A stretch of 64,000 bases of DNA from Desulfovibrionaceae bacterium (GTDB lineage: Bacteria > Desulfobacterota > Desulfovibrionia > Desulfovibrionales > Desulfovibrionaceae). Shown here piece after piece: positions 25,468 through 34,347 of the stretch. The notes below the pieces were generated by a model. That model was given only the letters and a program-made list of their open reading frames with translations, was not told where the DNA came from and ran no database searches. Positions within the stretch are counted from its first letter, which is position 1. Each line of letters opens with the position of its first letter. The stretch lies in assembly GCA_019421865.1 (NCBI GenBank), contig JAHZEL010000006.1:60800-124799 (forward strand), in the 5' to 3' direction. The position numbers were made by a program, and so were the translations under genes.

Positions 25468-26825
25468 GGACGCTTCTTGCGGACGGCCTTGTCATCACCA
25501 TGAACAGGGACCGGAGCGTGTTCCGGGCCGACATTCTGGTGGAAAACGACCGGATAGCCGCCGTGATGCCGCGCGTCGACGGGGAGGCGTTTCTGCCCGA
25601 CGAGGATACGGAAGTCGTGGATCTGCACGGCATGACCGTGATTCCCGGCCTTGTTCAGTCGCACATGCACGTGACGCAGGCCATGTTCCGCGGGCTGTGC
25701 GATGATCTTGCGCTTATGGAGTGGCTGCGCGAGCGCACATGGCCTCTGGAAGCCGCGCACACGGCGGAAAGCAACGCGGCTTCGGCCCGGCTGGCCGCCA
25801 TGGAGCTGATCCGCAGCGGCACGACCGCGATCATCGACATGGGAACCACGCGGCATGAGGATGCCGTGTTCGAGGTCATGGCCGAAACCGGCATGCGCGG
25901 TCTTTTCGGCAAGTGCATGATGGACATGGGCGACGATCTGCCCCCGCTCATGCGGGAAGATACCGCGGCCTGCCTGCGCGAGACCGAGCGCCTCATCCGT
26001 CGCTGGCACATGACGGAGAACGGACGCCTGCGCTACGCCGTGGCTCCGCGTTTCGTGCCGTCCTGTTCGGAAAAGCTGCTTTTTTCCGCGCGCGATCTTG
26101 CCCGGCAGAACGGCCTGCGCCTGCATACCCACGCTTCGGAGAACCTCGGCGAAATCGCGCTGGTGGAAGCGCGCTGCCATGAGCGCAACGTCCGTTATCT
26201 CGACCGCATCGGCTACACCGGCGAGGACGTGATCCTTGCGCACTGCATCTGGCTTGACGAGGAGGAGAAGCGCATCCTTGCCGACTCGGGAACTCATGTC
26301 GTTCACTGTCCGTCGTCGAATACCAAGCTCGCGTCCGGCATCGCTCCCGTGGCGGAGCTGAAGTCCCTCGGCGTCAGCATGGCGCTCGGACTCGACGGCG
26401 CGCACAATCACATGGACGGACTCATGGAAGTGAGACTGGCCTCGATTCTTCAGAAGGCGCTTACCCATGATCCGAAGGTCATGCCCGCCATGCAGGCGCT
26501 GGAACTCGCCACGCTCGGCGGGGCGGCTGCTCTGGGACAGGCGGATGAACTCGGCTCTCTTGCGCCGGGCAAAAAAGCCGATCTTGTGGTACTGGACATG
26601 GACATGCCGCACTCGCTTCCCGCCTGCGGGCGCGATCCCGTGGAACGCGTGGTGTATCAGGCTACGAGAGAAAACGTGGTGCACACCATGGTGGACGGCA
26701 GATTCCTGTACCGCGACAGAATATTCCGGACGCTGGATCTGAAGAAGACGCTTGAGGATGCGGAGCGCTGCTGCGCCGCCCTCATGGCAAGGGCGAAACT
26801 TTCTCCCCCAGCTCGTGTGTTCTGA
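25464..26825 (+). CDS. Amidohydrolase/deaminase of the ATZ/TRZ (MtaD-like) family
   Basis: 453 residues with the metal-dependent amidohydrolase layout: a small beta domain at both ends and a TIM barrel with SHMHVTQAMFRG (His67, His69), LRLHTHASE, ILAHCIWLDEEE and the metal Asp in ALGLDGAHNHMDG. This group includes 5'-methylthioadenosine/S-adenosylhomocysteine deaminase, guanine deaminase and chlorohydrolases; nucleoside or purine deamination is most likely, but the substrate is undetermined. Translation is coupled to lgt by a 4-bp overlap, an unusual pairing. Confidence 0.8.
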   Translation: MRTLLADGLVITMNRDRSVFRADILVENDRIAAVMPRVDGEAFLPDEDTEVVDLHGMTVIPGLVQSHMHVTQAMFRGLCDDLALMEWLRERTWPLEAAHTAESNAASARLAAMELIRSGTTAIIDMGTTRHEDAVFEVMAETGMRGLFGKCMMDMGDDLPPLMREDTAACLRETERLIRRWHMTENGRLRYAVAPRFVPSCSEKLLFSARDLARQNGLRLHTHASENLGEIALVEARCHERNVRYLDRIGYTGEDVILAHCIWLDEEEKRILADSGTHVVHCPSSNTKLASGIAPVAELKSLGVSMALGLDGAHNHMDGLMEVRLASILQKALTHDPKVMPAMQALELATLGGAAALGQADELGSLAPGKKADLVVLDMDMPHSLPACGRDPVERVVYQATRENVVHTMVDGRFLYRDRIFRTLDLKKTLEDAERCCAALMARAKLSPPARVF

Positions 26826-26893
26826 CGGAGCAGGGGAGTGGATGGTGAATGGCGGGGCATGCGCGGAGAGGAAGTACTTGCTGGTATTGTCAG

Positions 26894-26917
26894 ATTTTAT
26901 AAAATATTTTATAAAAT
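26894..26917. repeat. Gapless tandem copy of a 12-bp palindrome
   Basis: ATTTTATAAAAT occurs at 26894-26905 and again at 26906-26917 with no spacer. Each copy is self-complementary. The pair lies 70 bp after the amidohydrolase stop and 238 bp before hdrC in an AT-rich stretch. It could be a paired operator or part of an upstream A/T element for the hdr-flx promoter. Confidence 0.6.
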
Positions 26918-27079
26918 ATAAGTCGAATCGAAAAACAGATATATCCATTTGAAAAGAAAAGGAAAAATTTGGTCTTTTTCTTTTCTTTCCCGCGGAGGAG
27001 TATAGACTTGCCGTCGGAAGTGTGTTCTACTTGATGTTGTTAAAAGGGATGCTACTGTCCTTTTTTTGTCAGACACTGA

Positions 27080-27111
27080 GTGACTTTTTCTGTGGCATTT
27101 CGGAATATATT
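27080..27111 (+). promoter_or_regulatory. Weak candidate promoter of the hdr-flx operon
   Basis: TATATT at 27106-27111 is preceded by a GTGACT at 27080-27085 with a long (20 bp) spacer. A TTGTGAA half-site, reminiscent of the redox repressor Rex, follows at about 27125 but its second half does not match. The region 26826-27154 otherwise contains only the tandem palindromes. Confidence 0.3.
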
Positions 27112-27154
27112 GTAATTTCTGATAGTTGTGAAAAAGTCTTCAAGGGGAGTCTTT

Positions 27155-27712
27155 ATGAACATCACTAGGCTTGATAAAGCCAGGGACCTGAAGTTCAAGC
27201 GTCAGGTCGAAGAAGAGAGCGGTCAGAACCTGTCGGCCTGCTACCAATGCGGCAAGTGCACGGCAGGCTGTCCCGGCGCTCAGGTCTATGACCGTCAGGT
27301 CAGTCAGATCATGCGCGCCGTGCAGATGGGCCTCAAGGAAGAAGCCCTGAAGAACCGTTCGCTGTGGCTGTGTCTGTCGTGTTCGACCTGCAGCGCCCGC
27401 TGCCCCAACAATATCGACGTGGCCGCAGTCATGGAAACGCTGCGCATGATGGCCCGTCGCGAGGGCTGGGTGCAGGATCGTCCCATCGAATCCTTCTGGA
27501 AGGCGTTTCTGGATACCGTGCATGCCACGGGCCGTTCCTATGAACTCGGCGTCATGGCCGACTACATGGGACGCACGCTGCGCGGCTGGGGCAATCTGGA
27601 AATCGCTCCCACGGCGCTTCTGAAGAACAAGATGCCCTTCATTCCCTCCGTCATTCACGGCCGCGAGGAAGTGGCGCGCATATTCAAGCGCTATGCGGAA
27701 AAGAGGAGCTGA
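27155..27712 (+). CDS. hdrC: Heterodisulfide reductase-like subunit C
   Basis: 185 residues. Two [4Fe-4S] clusters: CYQCGKCTAGCPG and CLSCSTCSARCPN. HdrC links HdrA to HdrB. The ATG at 27155 follows AAGGGGAGTC and gives MNITRLDKARDLKF; a GTG at 27128 is less likely. First gene of the seven-function hdrCBA-flx operon. In Desulfovibrio the FlxABCD-HdrABC complex oxidises NADH and is proposed to bifurcate electrons to ferredoxin and DsrC. Confidence 0.95.
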   Translation: MNITRLDKARDLKFKRQVEEESGQNLSACYQCGKCTAGCPGAQVYDRQVSQIMRAVQMGLKEEALKNRSLWLCLSCSTCSARCPNNIDVAAVMETLRMMARREGWVQDRPIESFWKAFLDTVHATGRSYELGVMADYMGRTLRGWGNLEIAPTALLKNKMPFIPSVIHGREEVARIFKRYAEKRS

Positions 27713-27715
27713 GCC

Positions 27716-28666
27716 ATGAAATACGCCTATTATCCCGGCTGTTCGGGCCACGGCACCTCTGTGGAGTATGAAGCCTCCACCCGCGCGGTGTGCAAGGCGC
27801 TGAACATGGATCTTGTGGAAATCGAGGACTGGAACTGCTGCGGTTCCACGCCCGCCCACTCCGTGAGTCACGAGCTTTCCGGCGCTCTGGCCGCCCGCAA
27901 TCTGATGCAGGCCGCCAAGACCGGTGCCGACTGCGTGATTTCTCCCTGCCCGAGCTGCTCTTCCAACCTGAAGATGGCCCGTTACCGCATGCAGAAGCCC
28001 GAGTTCAAGGCCCGTGTGGACGAACTGCTCGACGCGCCCACTCCGGCGAATGCCGAGGGCGGCGCCGATCTCATGGAAACCTATTCCGTGCTTCAGGCCA
28101 TTGTGGAGAACGTGGGTGTGGAGAACATCGCCTCCCGCGTGACCTATCCGCTTGAAGGCCTCAAGGTCGTCACCTACTACGGCTGCCTTCTGAGCCGTCC
28201 CGCTCATGTGGCGAAGTTCGACGATCCGGAAAATCCCGTGTCGCTCGACAACATCATGAAGGCTCTCGGTGCGGAAGTGCTTCCCTTTGCTCTGAAGACC
28301 GAGTGCTGCGGCGCGGCCATGGGCATTCCGGATGTGAACATTCCCGGTTCGCTGAGCGGCCGTATCCTCGATACGGCGAAGGCCGTGGGCGCCGAAGCCG
28401 TCGTCACCGCCTGCCCGCTCTGCCACATGAATCTCGATCTGCGCCAGCGCCAGGCCGCCCGGATTTCCGGAAAGCCCTTCTTCGGCCTGCCGGTGTTCTA
28501 CTACACCCAGATGATCGCGCTCGCCTTCGGTCTGCCCAAGGACGCCATGCGTCTGGACAAGCTGGCCGTCAATCCCTATCCCCTTCTGGACAAGATCGCC
28601 GAACGCCGCAAGGCCCGTGTTTCCGCCGAGCTTGACGCCATGAAGGCCGCAGGAGCCGCATCATGA
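27716..28666 (+). CDS. hdrB: Heterodisulfide reductase-like subunit B
   Basis: 316 residues with two CCG domains: WNCCGSTPAHS with SPCPSCSSNL, and ECCGAAMGIP with ACPLCHMNLDLRQR. These Cys bind the paired noncubane clusters at which a disulfide is cleaved. In methanogens the substrate is CoM-S-S-CoB; in sulfate reducers DsrC or a small thiol is the expected substrate (inference). It starts 3 bp after hdrC and its stop overlaps hdrA by 4 bp. Confidence 0.96.
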   Translation: MKYAYYPGCSGHGTSVEYEASTRAVCKALNMDLVEIEDWNCCGSTPAHSVSHELSGALAARNLMQAAKTGADCVISPCPSCSSNLKMARYRMQKPEFKARVDELLDAPTPANAEGGADLMETYSVLQAIVENVGVENIASRVTYPLEGLKVVTYYGCLLSRPAHVAKFDDPENPVSLDNIMKALGAEVLPFALKTECCGAAMGIPDVNIPGSLSGRILDTAKAVGAEAVVTACPLCHMNLDLRQRQAARISGKPFFGLPVFYYTQMIALAFGLPKDAMRLDKLAVNPYPLLDKIAERRKARVSAELDAMKAAGAAS

Positions 28667-30636
28667 AAATCGGCGTATTCGTCTGTCACTGCGGCAGCAA
28701 CATCGAAGCGACGGTGGATACCGCCACGGTTGCCAAGATCGCGCTGACCTATCCCGATGTTGTGTTCTCCGAAGACACCATGTACACCTGCTCCGAACCC
28801 GGACAGGAAAACATCGTTCAGGCCATCAAGAAGCACGGCCTCGACGGCGTGGTGGTGGCTTCCTGCTCTCCGCGCATGCATGAACCGACCTTCCGCCGCA
28901 CGGTGGAGCGTGCCGGTCTCAACCGCTATATGTTTGAAATGGCCAACATCCGCGAGCACGTTTCGTGGATCGGCCGCGACCGCGAAGCCAACACCAACAA
29001 GGCCGCCGAACTGGTGCGCCTTGCCGTGGAAAAGCTGCGCCGCAACGCGCCTCTCTACGCCAAGCAGTTCGATGTGACCAAGCGCGTGCTGGTCATCGGC
29101 GGCGGCGTGGCCGGCATTCAGGCCGCTCTTGATGCGGCCGAGTCCGGCATCGGCGTGGTCATGGTGGAGCGCGAAAGCACCATCGGCGGCAAGATGGCCA
29201 AGCTCGACAAGACCTTCCCCACCATCGACTGCTCGAGCTGCGTGCTCGCGCCCAAGATGGTGGACGTGGCCCAGAATCCGAACATCACGCTCTATGCCCA
29301 TTCCGAGGTGGAGAGCATTTCCGGCTTCGTGGGCAACTTCACCGTGAAGATCAGAAAGCGCGCCACCTACGTCGACTGGGACAAGTGCACCGGTTGCGGT
29401 ACCTGCACCGAGAAGTGCCCCACGAAGAACGTGCCCGATGCCTTCAACGAAGACATCAGCACCTGCCGCGCCATCAACATTCCCTTCCCGCAGGCCATTC
29501 CCAAGAAGGCCACCATCAATCCCGACTACTGCCGCAAGATCAAGGAAGGCAAGTGCGGCGTATGCGCCAAGGTGTGCCCCACGGGCGCCATCGTGTACGA
29601 CATGGTGGATGAGATCGTGGAAGAAAAGGTGGGCGCCATCATCGCGGCCACCGGCTACGATCTTGTGGACTGGACCGTGTACAAGGAATACGGCGGAGGC
29701 GCCTATCCCGACGTCATCACGAGCCTGCAGTACGAACGCATGATGTCCGCTTCCGGTCCTACCGGCGGCCACATTCATCGTCCTTCCGACGGCATGGAGC
29801 CGAAGAACATCGTGTTCATCCAGTGCGTGGGGTCCCGCGACTGCTCCATCGGCCGTCCGTACTGCTCCGGCTTCTGCTGCATGTACACGGCCAAGCAGGC
29901 CATCATGACCAAGGATCATCTGCCGGATGCCGAAGCCTTCGTGTTCTACATGGACATCCGTGCTCCGGGCAAGATGTACGATGAATTCACCCGCCGCGCT
30001 CAGGAAGAGTACGGCGTGCAGTACATCCGCGGCCGTGTGTCCGCCATCCAGCCCACGGTTCGTCCCGACGGCAAGGTCGGCTACATCGTGCGCGGCGCCG
30101 ATACGCTGCTCGGCGAGTCCGTTGAGGTCGATGCCGACATGGTCGTGCTCGCCGTCGGCGTGGAAGGCTCGAAGGGCGCGGGAAATCTGGCCGAAAAGCT
30201 GCGCATTTCCTACGACCACTTCGGCTTCTTCATGGAAAGCCATGTGAAGCTGCGCCCCGTGGAAACCAACACCGCCGGCGTCTATCTTGCCGGTGTGTGT
30301 CAGGGTCCCAAGGACATTCCCGCATCCGTGGCTCAGGGCAGCGCCGCTGCCGCCAAGGTCATGGCCCTGTTCTCCAAGCCCAAGCTTGAGAACGATCCGC
30401 AGGTGTCCGTGGTGGACATCAAGCGCTGCGTCGCCTGCGGCAAGTGCATTCAGGTCTGCCCCTATCAGGCCATCGAGGAAGTGGAGATCCGCGGACAGAA
30501 GAAGGCCCACGTGATCGAAACCGTCTGCCAGGGCTGCGGCGTATGTACGGCCACCTGCCCGCAGGGCGCCATTCAGGTCGCCCACTTCACTGACAATCAG
30601 CTTCTCGCGGAGGTGAACGCCCTATGTCTGTCTTAG
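28663..30636 (+). CDS. hdrA: Heterodisulfide reductase-like FAD subunit A
   Basis: 657 residues, typical of HdrA. N-terminal VFVCHCGSNIEA, FAD-binding VLVIGGGVAGIQAALD (about 144-160) and several ferredoxin motifs: CTGCGTCTEKCPTK, CGVCAKVCPTGA, and at the C-terminus CVACGKCIQVCPYQAIE and CQGCGVCTATCPQGAI. HdrA carries the flavin at which electron bifurcation occurs. It overlaps the next gene by 13 bp, so the HdrA C-terminus and FlxD start share sequence. Confidence 0.97.
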   Translation: MKIGVFVCHCGSNIEATVDTATVAKIALTYPDVVFSEDTMYTCSEPGQENIVQAIKKHGLDGVVVASCSPRMHEPTFRRTVERAGLNRYMFEMANIREHVSWIGRDREANTNKAAELVRLAVEKLRRNAPLYAKQFDVTKRVLVIGGGVAGIQAALDAAESGIGVVMVERESTIGGKMAKLDKTFPTIDCSSCVLAPKMVDVAQNPNITLYAHSEVESISGFVGNFTVKIRKRATYVDWDKCTGCGTCTEKCPTKNVPDAFNEDISTCRAINIPFPQAIPKKATINPDYCRKIKEGKCGVCAKVCPTGAIVYDMVDEIVEEKVGAIIAATGYDLVDWTVYKEYGGGAYPDVITSLQYERMMSASGPTGGHIHRPSDGMEPKNIVFIQCVGSRDCSIGRPYCSGFCCMYTAKQAIMTKDHLPDAEAFVFYMDIRAPGKMYDEFTRRAQEEYGVQYIRGRVSAIQPTVRPDGKVGYIVRGADTLLGESVEVDADMVVLAVGVEGSKGAGNLAEKLRISYDHFGFFMESHVKLRPVETNTAGVYLAGVCQGPKDIPASVAQGSAAAAKVMALFSKPKLENDPQVSVVDIKRCVACGKCIQVCPYQAIEEVEIRGQKKAHVIETVCQGCGVCTATCPQGAIQVAHFTDNQLLAEVNALCLS

Positions 30637-32078
30637 CCGGCAAGGAGCTTCGCATCGTAGGTTTTCTGTGTAACTGGTGCTCTTACGGCGGCGCCGACAC
30701 GGCCGGTACCGCCCGCGCCGTGCAGCCTACCGACCTTCGCATCATCCGCGTCCCCTGTTCCGGCCGCGTGAACCCTCTGTTCGTGCTCAAGGCCCTCATC
30801 AACGGGGCCGACGGCGTGCTGGTGTCGGGCTGCCATCCGCGCGACTGCCATTACTCCGCGGGCAACTACTATGCCCGTCGCCGTCTGGAACTGCTCAAGG
30901 AATTTCTGCCGGTCATCGGCATTAATCCCGACAGATTCGAGTACACCTGGGTTTCCGCTTCCGAAGGCCAGCGCTGGAAGGACGTGGTCACCAACTTCAC
31001 GAACCGCATCCACGCGCTCGGACCGGCTCCCCGCTGGGAAGACGTGCCCGCCCGCTACGATCGCCCCGAGGAACTCATCGAGTCCATCCGTCCTCTCGGC
31101 TGCGGCGAGCATCCTGCGCTGCCTGAACTCAAGCAGGCCATCAAGGACGCTCTTGCCGAAGGTCTGGAAGGCGTGCTCGGCTGGAAGCAGGGCTTTGACG
31201 CCGTTCATGCCGAACCCGTGTTCATGACCACGCCCGAGGAAGTGGATTCCCTGATCTGGGGTCCCTTCAACGTGCACAATCTCGCCGTGTATCTGCCCCA
31301 GTACAAGGGCCGGAAGATCGGCGTGGTGGTCAAAGGCTGCGACAGCAAGGGCGTTGTGGAACTGCTGGCCGAAAATCTCATTTCCCGCGAGGACGTGAAG
31401 ATCTTCGGCATGGGCTGCAACGGTACCGTGAACGTGTCCCGCATTCTCGCCAAGCTGCCGGAAGGCGCGAAGATCGAATCCTGCGTCGGTCGCGGCAACA
31501 AGATCACGGTGACCGCCGCCGGTCAGGAATACGAAATGACCATGGCGGAAGTGGCGCAGGACAAGTGCCGTCTGTGCACCAAGCCCAACGCCGTGCTTTC
31601 CGACGTGTTCGTGGGCAATCCCACGACCGAGCCCGCGGCTCCGGCCGACGGCCGCAGCCCCGCGCTGCGCTTCCTCGACTCTCTGAGCCTTGAGGAACGC
31701 ATGGGCTTCTGGAAAGGGCAGATGGAACGCTGCATCGCCTGCCACGCCTGCCGGGGCGCCTGCCCCATGTGCGTGTGCCGCGATCACTGCGTGTCCGATA
31801 CCCGCGATCCCGCCTGGGTCACGCAGGAAGACACCGTGCAGCAGAAGCTGTTCTTCCAGCTCATCCACGCCCAGCATCTTGCCGGCCGCTGCACGGGCTG
31901 CACAGAATGCGAACGCGCCTGCCCCATGGACATTCCCGTGTTCGCGCTCAAGCAGCAGTTCGGCCGCATGATTCAGAAGATCTTCAGCTACGGCGCTGGC
32001 CTCGATGTGAACGCCACGCCTCCGCTGCTCACCTATCAGGTGGAAGAACCGACTATCAAGGAGCATGATCTGGCATGA
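30624..32078 (+). CDS. flxCD: FlxD-FlxC fusion: MvhD-like [2Fe-2S] domain joined to a FlxC ferredoxin domain
   Basis: 484 residues. Residues 1-140 match the MvhD/FlxD hydrogenase-iron-sulfur domain (GFLCNWCSYGGADTAG, VPCSGRVNP, SGCHPRDCHYSAGNYY), which hands electrons to HdrA. From about 190 the protein matches FlxC: GVVVKGCDSKGVVEL, then CRLC, CIACHACRGACPMCVC and CTGCTECERACPMDIP. In the D. vulgaris operon FlxD and FlxC are separate products, so here they appear fused. No frame break or internal ribosome binding site was seen between the parts. The start lies within hdrA. Confidence 0.88.
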   Translation: MSVLAGKELRIVGFLCNWCSYGGADTAGTARAVQPTDLRIIRVPCSGRVNPLFVLKALINGADGVLVSGCHPRDCHYSAGNYYARRRLELLKEFLPVIGINPDRFEYTWVSASEGQRWKDVVTNFTNRIHALGPAPRWEDVPARYDRPEELIESIRPLGCGEHPALPELKQAIKDALAEGLEGVLGWKQGFDAVHAEPVFMTTPEEVDSLIWGPFNVHNLAVYLPQYKGRKIGVVVKGCDSKGVVELLAENLISREDVKIFGMGCNGTVNVSRILAKLPEGAKIESCVGRGNKITVTAAGQEYEMTMAEVAQDKCRLCTKPNAVLSDVFVGNPTTEPAAPADGRSPALRFLDSLSLEERMGFWKGQMERCIACHACRGACPMCVCRDHCVSDTRDPAWVTQEDTVQQKLFFQLIHAQHLAGRCTGCTECERACPMDIPVFALKQQFGRMIQKIFSYGAGLDVNATPPLLTYQVEEPTIKEHDLA

Positions 32079-33406
32079 GCAGTCTCCTTTTCGCAACATC
32101 GAAAGAGCTGACGAGCTGGCTTGCCAAGCTGGCCTCGGACCACCGCGTTCTGGCGCCCCGTCAGGAAGGTCCCAGCGTGGTCTATCGTCCCCGGACGGCC
32201 GAAGCGCTCGCATCCGCCGATCTCGACGCGCTTCTGCGCCGTGCAACGGCTTCTCCCAAGCAGGCCATGCTGCCTCAGTGTGAAACTCTGGTGACCTTCA
32301 AGTCCGTCAAGGACGCCGAAGATCCCTCCAAGCTGACCACCACGCTGGAGAATCCCTGCGTGGCCGAACCCACGGTGCTTTTCGGCTGCCGTCCCTGCGA
32401 TGCGCGCGGCTTCGTGGTGCTCGACCGTCCCTATCTGGAAGGCAAATTCAAGGATCCCTACTACGGTGCCCGCCGCGAAGCGACGGTCATCGTCACGCAG
32501 GCCTGTCCTTCGGCCTTCTCCTCCTGCTTCTGCAACTGGGTGGGCAGCAATCCTTCCGACAAGGAAGGCTCGGACATCCTCTTCACCGCCGTGGAAGGCG
32601 GCTTCGTGCTGGAAGTCGTCACGGAAAAGGGACAGGCCGTTCTGGAAGGCGCGGGCTTTGCCGACGCTGCCGAAAAGGCGGCGGAAGTGGAAGCGGCTCA
32701 CGAGGCTGCCGCTGCCTCCCTGCCTTCTCCCTCCACGCTGACCCATGTGGCTGAAAAGGTGGCCGCCCGCTTCACCGACACTGCCTTCTGGGAAAAGGAA
32801 ACGGTCAAGTGCCTGTCCTGCGGCGCCTGCACCTATCTGTGCCCCACCTGCCAATGCTTCACCATTACCGATGAAGGCTCGCAGCTCGACGGTCGCCGTC
32901 TGCGCAGCTGGGATTCCTGCATGACTCCGCTGTTTACGCTGGAAACCAGCGGCCACAATCCCCGGCCCACCAAGGCCGAGCGCATGCGCAACCGCATCAG
33001 CCACAAGTTCAGCTTCTATCCTGAGCGCTACGACGGTCACTTCTCCTGCGTGGGCTGCGGCCGCTGCGTGGTGAGCTGCCCCGTGTCTCTGGATATCCGT
33101 CACATGGTGAAGGCTGCCGTGGAAGGCGTGACCATCGAAGTGAAGGAAGTCGAAGCTCCTGCGGAAGCCCCTGCGCCTGAAAAGGCTCCGGCCAAGGCTC
33201 CCGTCGAGGAAGTGAAGGCCCCTGCAGAGGCCGCTGCTCCCGAGGCTCCGGCTGCCGTGGAAGCTGCTGCGGTTGAACCTGCGGAAGTTGCCGCTCCCGA
33301 AGCGGCCGCTCCTGCGGAAGCCGCTCCTGCATCTGCGCCCAAGGCTCAGAAGAGCACGGCCAAGACTCCCCGGGCTTCCACCAAAAGCAAGGCCAAAAAG
33401 CGGTAA
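32075..33406 (+). CDS. flxB: FlxB-like ferredoxin subunit with Ala/Pro-rich basic C-terminal tail
   Basis: 443 residues. Residues 1-355 resemble FlxB/sulfite-reductase-A-like 4Fe-4S proteins, with FGCRPCDARGF, CNWVG, CLSCGACTYLCPTCQC and CVGCGRCVVSCPVSLDIR. From about residue 360 the sequence becomes a low-complexity run of Ala, Pro and Glu, ending in a Lys/Arg/Ser/Thr-rich segment (KSTAKTPRASTKSKAKKR). The tail has no Cys. It overlaps the previous gene by 4 bp. Role: relays electrons between FlxA flavin and FlxC/D clusters. Confidence 0.88.
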   Translation: MSSLLFATSKELTSWLAKLASDHRVLAPRQEGPSVVYRPRTAEALASADLDALLRRATASPKQAMLPQCETLVTFKSVKDAEDPSKLTTTLENPCVAEPTVLFGCRPCDARGFVVLDRPYLEGKFKDPYYGARREATVIVTQACPSAFSSCFCNWVGSNPSDKEGSDILFTAVEGGFVLEVVTEKGQAVLEGAGFADAAEKAAEVEAAHEAAAASLPSPSTLTHVAEKVAARFTDTAFWEKETVKCLSCGACTYLCPTCQCFTITDEGSQLDGRRLRSWDSCMTPLFTLETSGHNPRPTKAERMRNRISHKFSFYPERYDGHFSCVGCGRCVVSCPVSLDIRHMVKAAVEGVTIEVKEVEAPAEAPAPEKAPAKAPVEEVKAPAEAAAPEAPAAVEAAAVEPAEVAAPEAAAPAEAAPASAPKAQKSTAKTPRASTKSKAKKR

Positions 33407-33415
33407 GGAGACAAT

Positions 33416-34267
33416 ATGAGCGAACATAACTGCGGCTGCAGCAAGAATCCTTACCTGCCTGAAGTCGCTACGGTTCTGGAAGTCATCACGGAATCGCCCA
33501 CCATCAAGTCGTTCCGTGTGCGCTTTGACAATGAGGAGGCATGGAACAGCTTCACCTACCAGCCCGGTCAGGTGGGACAGCTGTCCGTGTTCGGCGTGGG
33601 CGAGTCCACGTTCGTCATCAACACCCCGCCTTCGTGCAAGGATTACATTCAGTTTTCCGTCATGCGCGCCGGCGAGGTGACCACCGCCATCCACAAGCTG
33701 CAGCCCGGCGACAAGGTGGGCGTGCGCGCTCCCCTGGGAAACTATTTCCCCTATGAGCATTGGAAGGGCAAGAACATTGTCTTCGTTGGCGGCGGCATCG
33801 GTATGGCTCCCATCCGTACCATCATGCTGCATGTCATGGAACACGCTTCCGAGTACGGCAAGCTCAGCCTGCTCTACGGCGCGCGTTCTCCCGAAGACAT
33901 GGCCTACAAGGCCGATCTGCCCGGCTGGCTTGAAAGCGACGTTCTGCACACCACGCTCACCATCGACCGCGAGGCTCCGAACTGGCCTCACCGCGTGGGC
34001 ATGATCCCCAACGTGCTCAAGGAACTCGCCCCCAGCCCCGACAACACCATCGCCGTGCTCTGCGGCCCGCCCATCATGATCAAGTTCACGCTGGCGGCGT
34101 TCCGCGAAATGGGCTTCAAGGATGAGAACATCATCACCACCCTTGAACGCCGCATGAAGTGCGGTATCGGCATCTGCGGTCGCTGCAATCTCGGCGGCAA
34201 GTACGTGTGCCTGGACGGCCCTGTGTTCTCGCAGGCTCAGCTCAACGATCTGCCTCCGGAAATGTAG
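33416..34267 (+). CDS. flxA: FlxA-like FAD/NAD(P)-binding oxidoreductase
   Basis: 283 residues of ferredoxin-NADP reductase type (HydG/AsrB/PyrK-like). FAD-binding barrel with YQPGQVGQLSVFGVGE, NAD-binding half with IVFVGGGIGMAPIRTI and CGPPIMIKF, and a C-terminal [2Fe-2S] pattern MKCGIGICGRCNLGGKYVC. It oxidises NADH and feeds electrons to the Flx/Hdr subunits. Last gene of the operon, 9 bp after flxB, followed by a terminator. No alcohol dehydrogenase gene follows, unlike the D. vulgaris arrangement. Confidence 0.93.
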   Translation: MSEHNCGCSKNPYLPEVATVLEVITESPTIKSFRVRFDNEEAWNSFTYQPGQVGQLSVFGVGESTFVINTPPSCKDYIQFSVMRAGEVTTAIHKLQPGDKVGVRAPLGNYFPYEHWKGKNIVFVGGGIGMAPIRTIMLHVMEHASEYGKLSLLYGARSPEDMAYKADLPGWLESDVLHTTLTIDREAPNWPHRVGMIPNVLKELAPSPDNTIAVLCGPPIMIKFTLAAFREMGFKDENIITTLERRMKCGIGICGRCNLGGKYVCLDGPVFSQAQLNDLPPEM

Positions 34268-34290
34268 TTCCGCGCATCGTGCATGAATAG

Positions 34291-34325
34291 AAAAGGCCCC
34301 TTCTTCGGAAGGGGCCTTTTTTGTT
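34291..34325 (+). terminator. Rho-independent terminator of hdr-flx
   Basis: AAAAGGCCCCTTC, loop TTCG, GAAGGGGCCTTTT plus further T; A-run on the other side means it may also terminate the converging NlpC gene. Confidence 0.93.
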
Positions 34326-34347
34326 GTTCATAACGTCTGCGGTCGGG

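Noticed and set aside
27120..27145. A Rex operator before hdrC
   Set aside because: A TTGTGAA half-site exists, but the opposite half and spacing do not fit.
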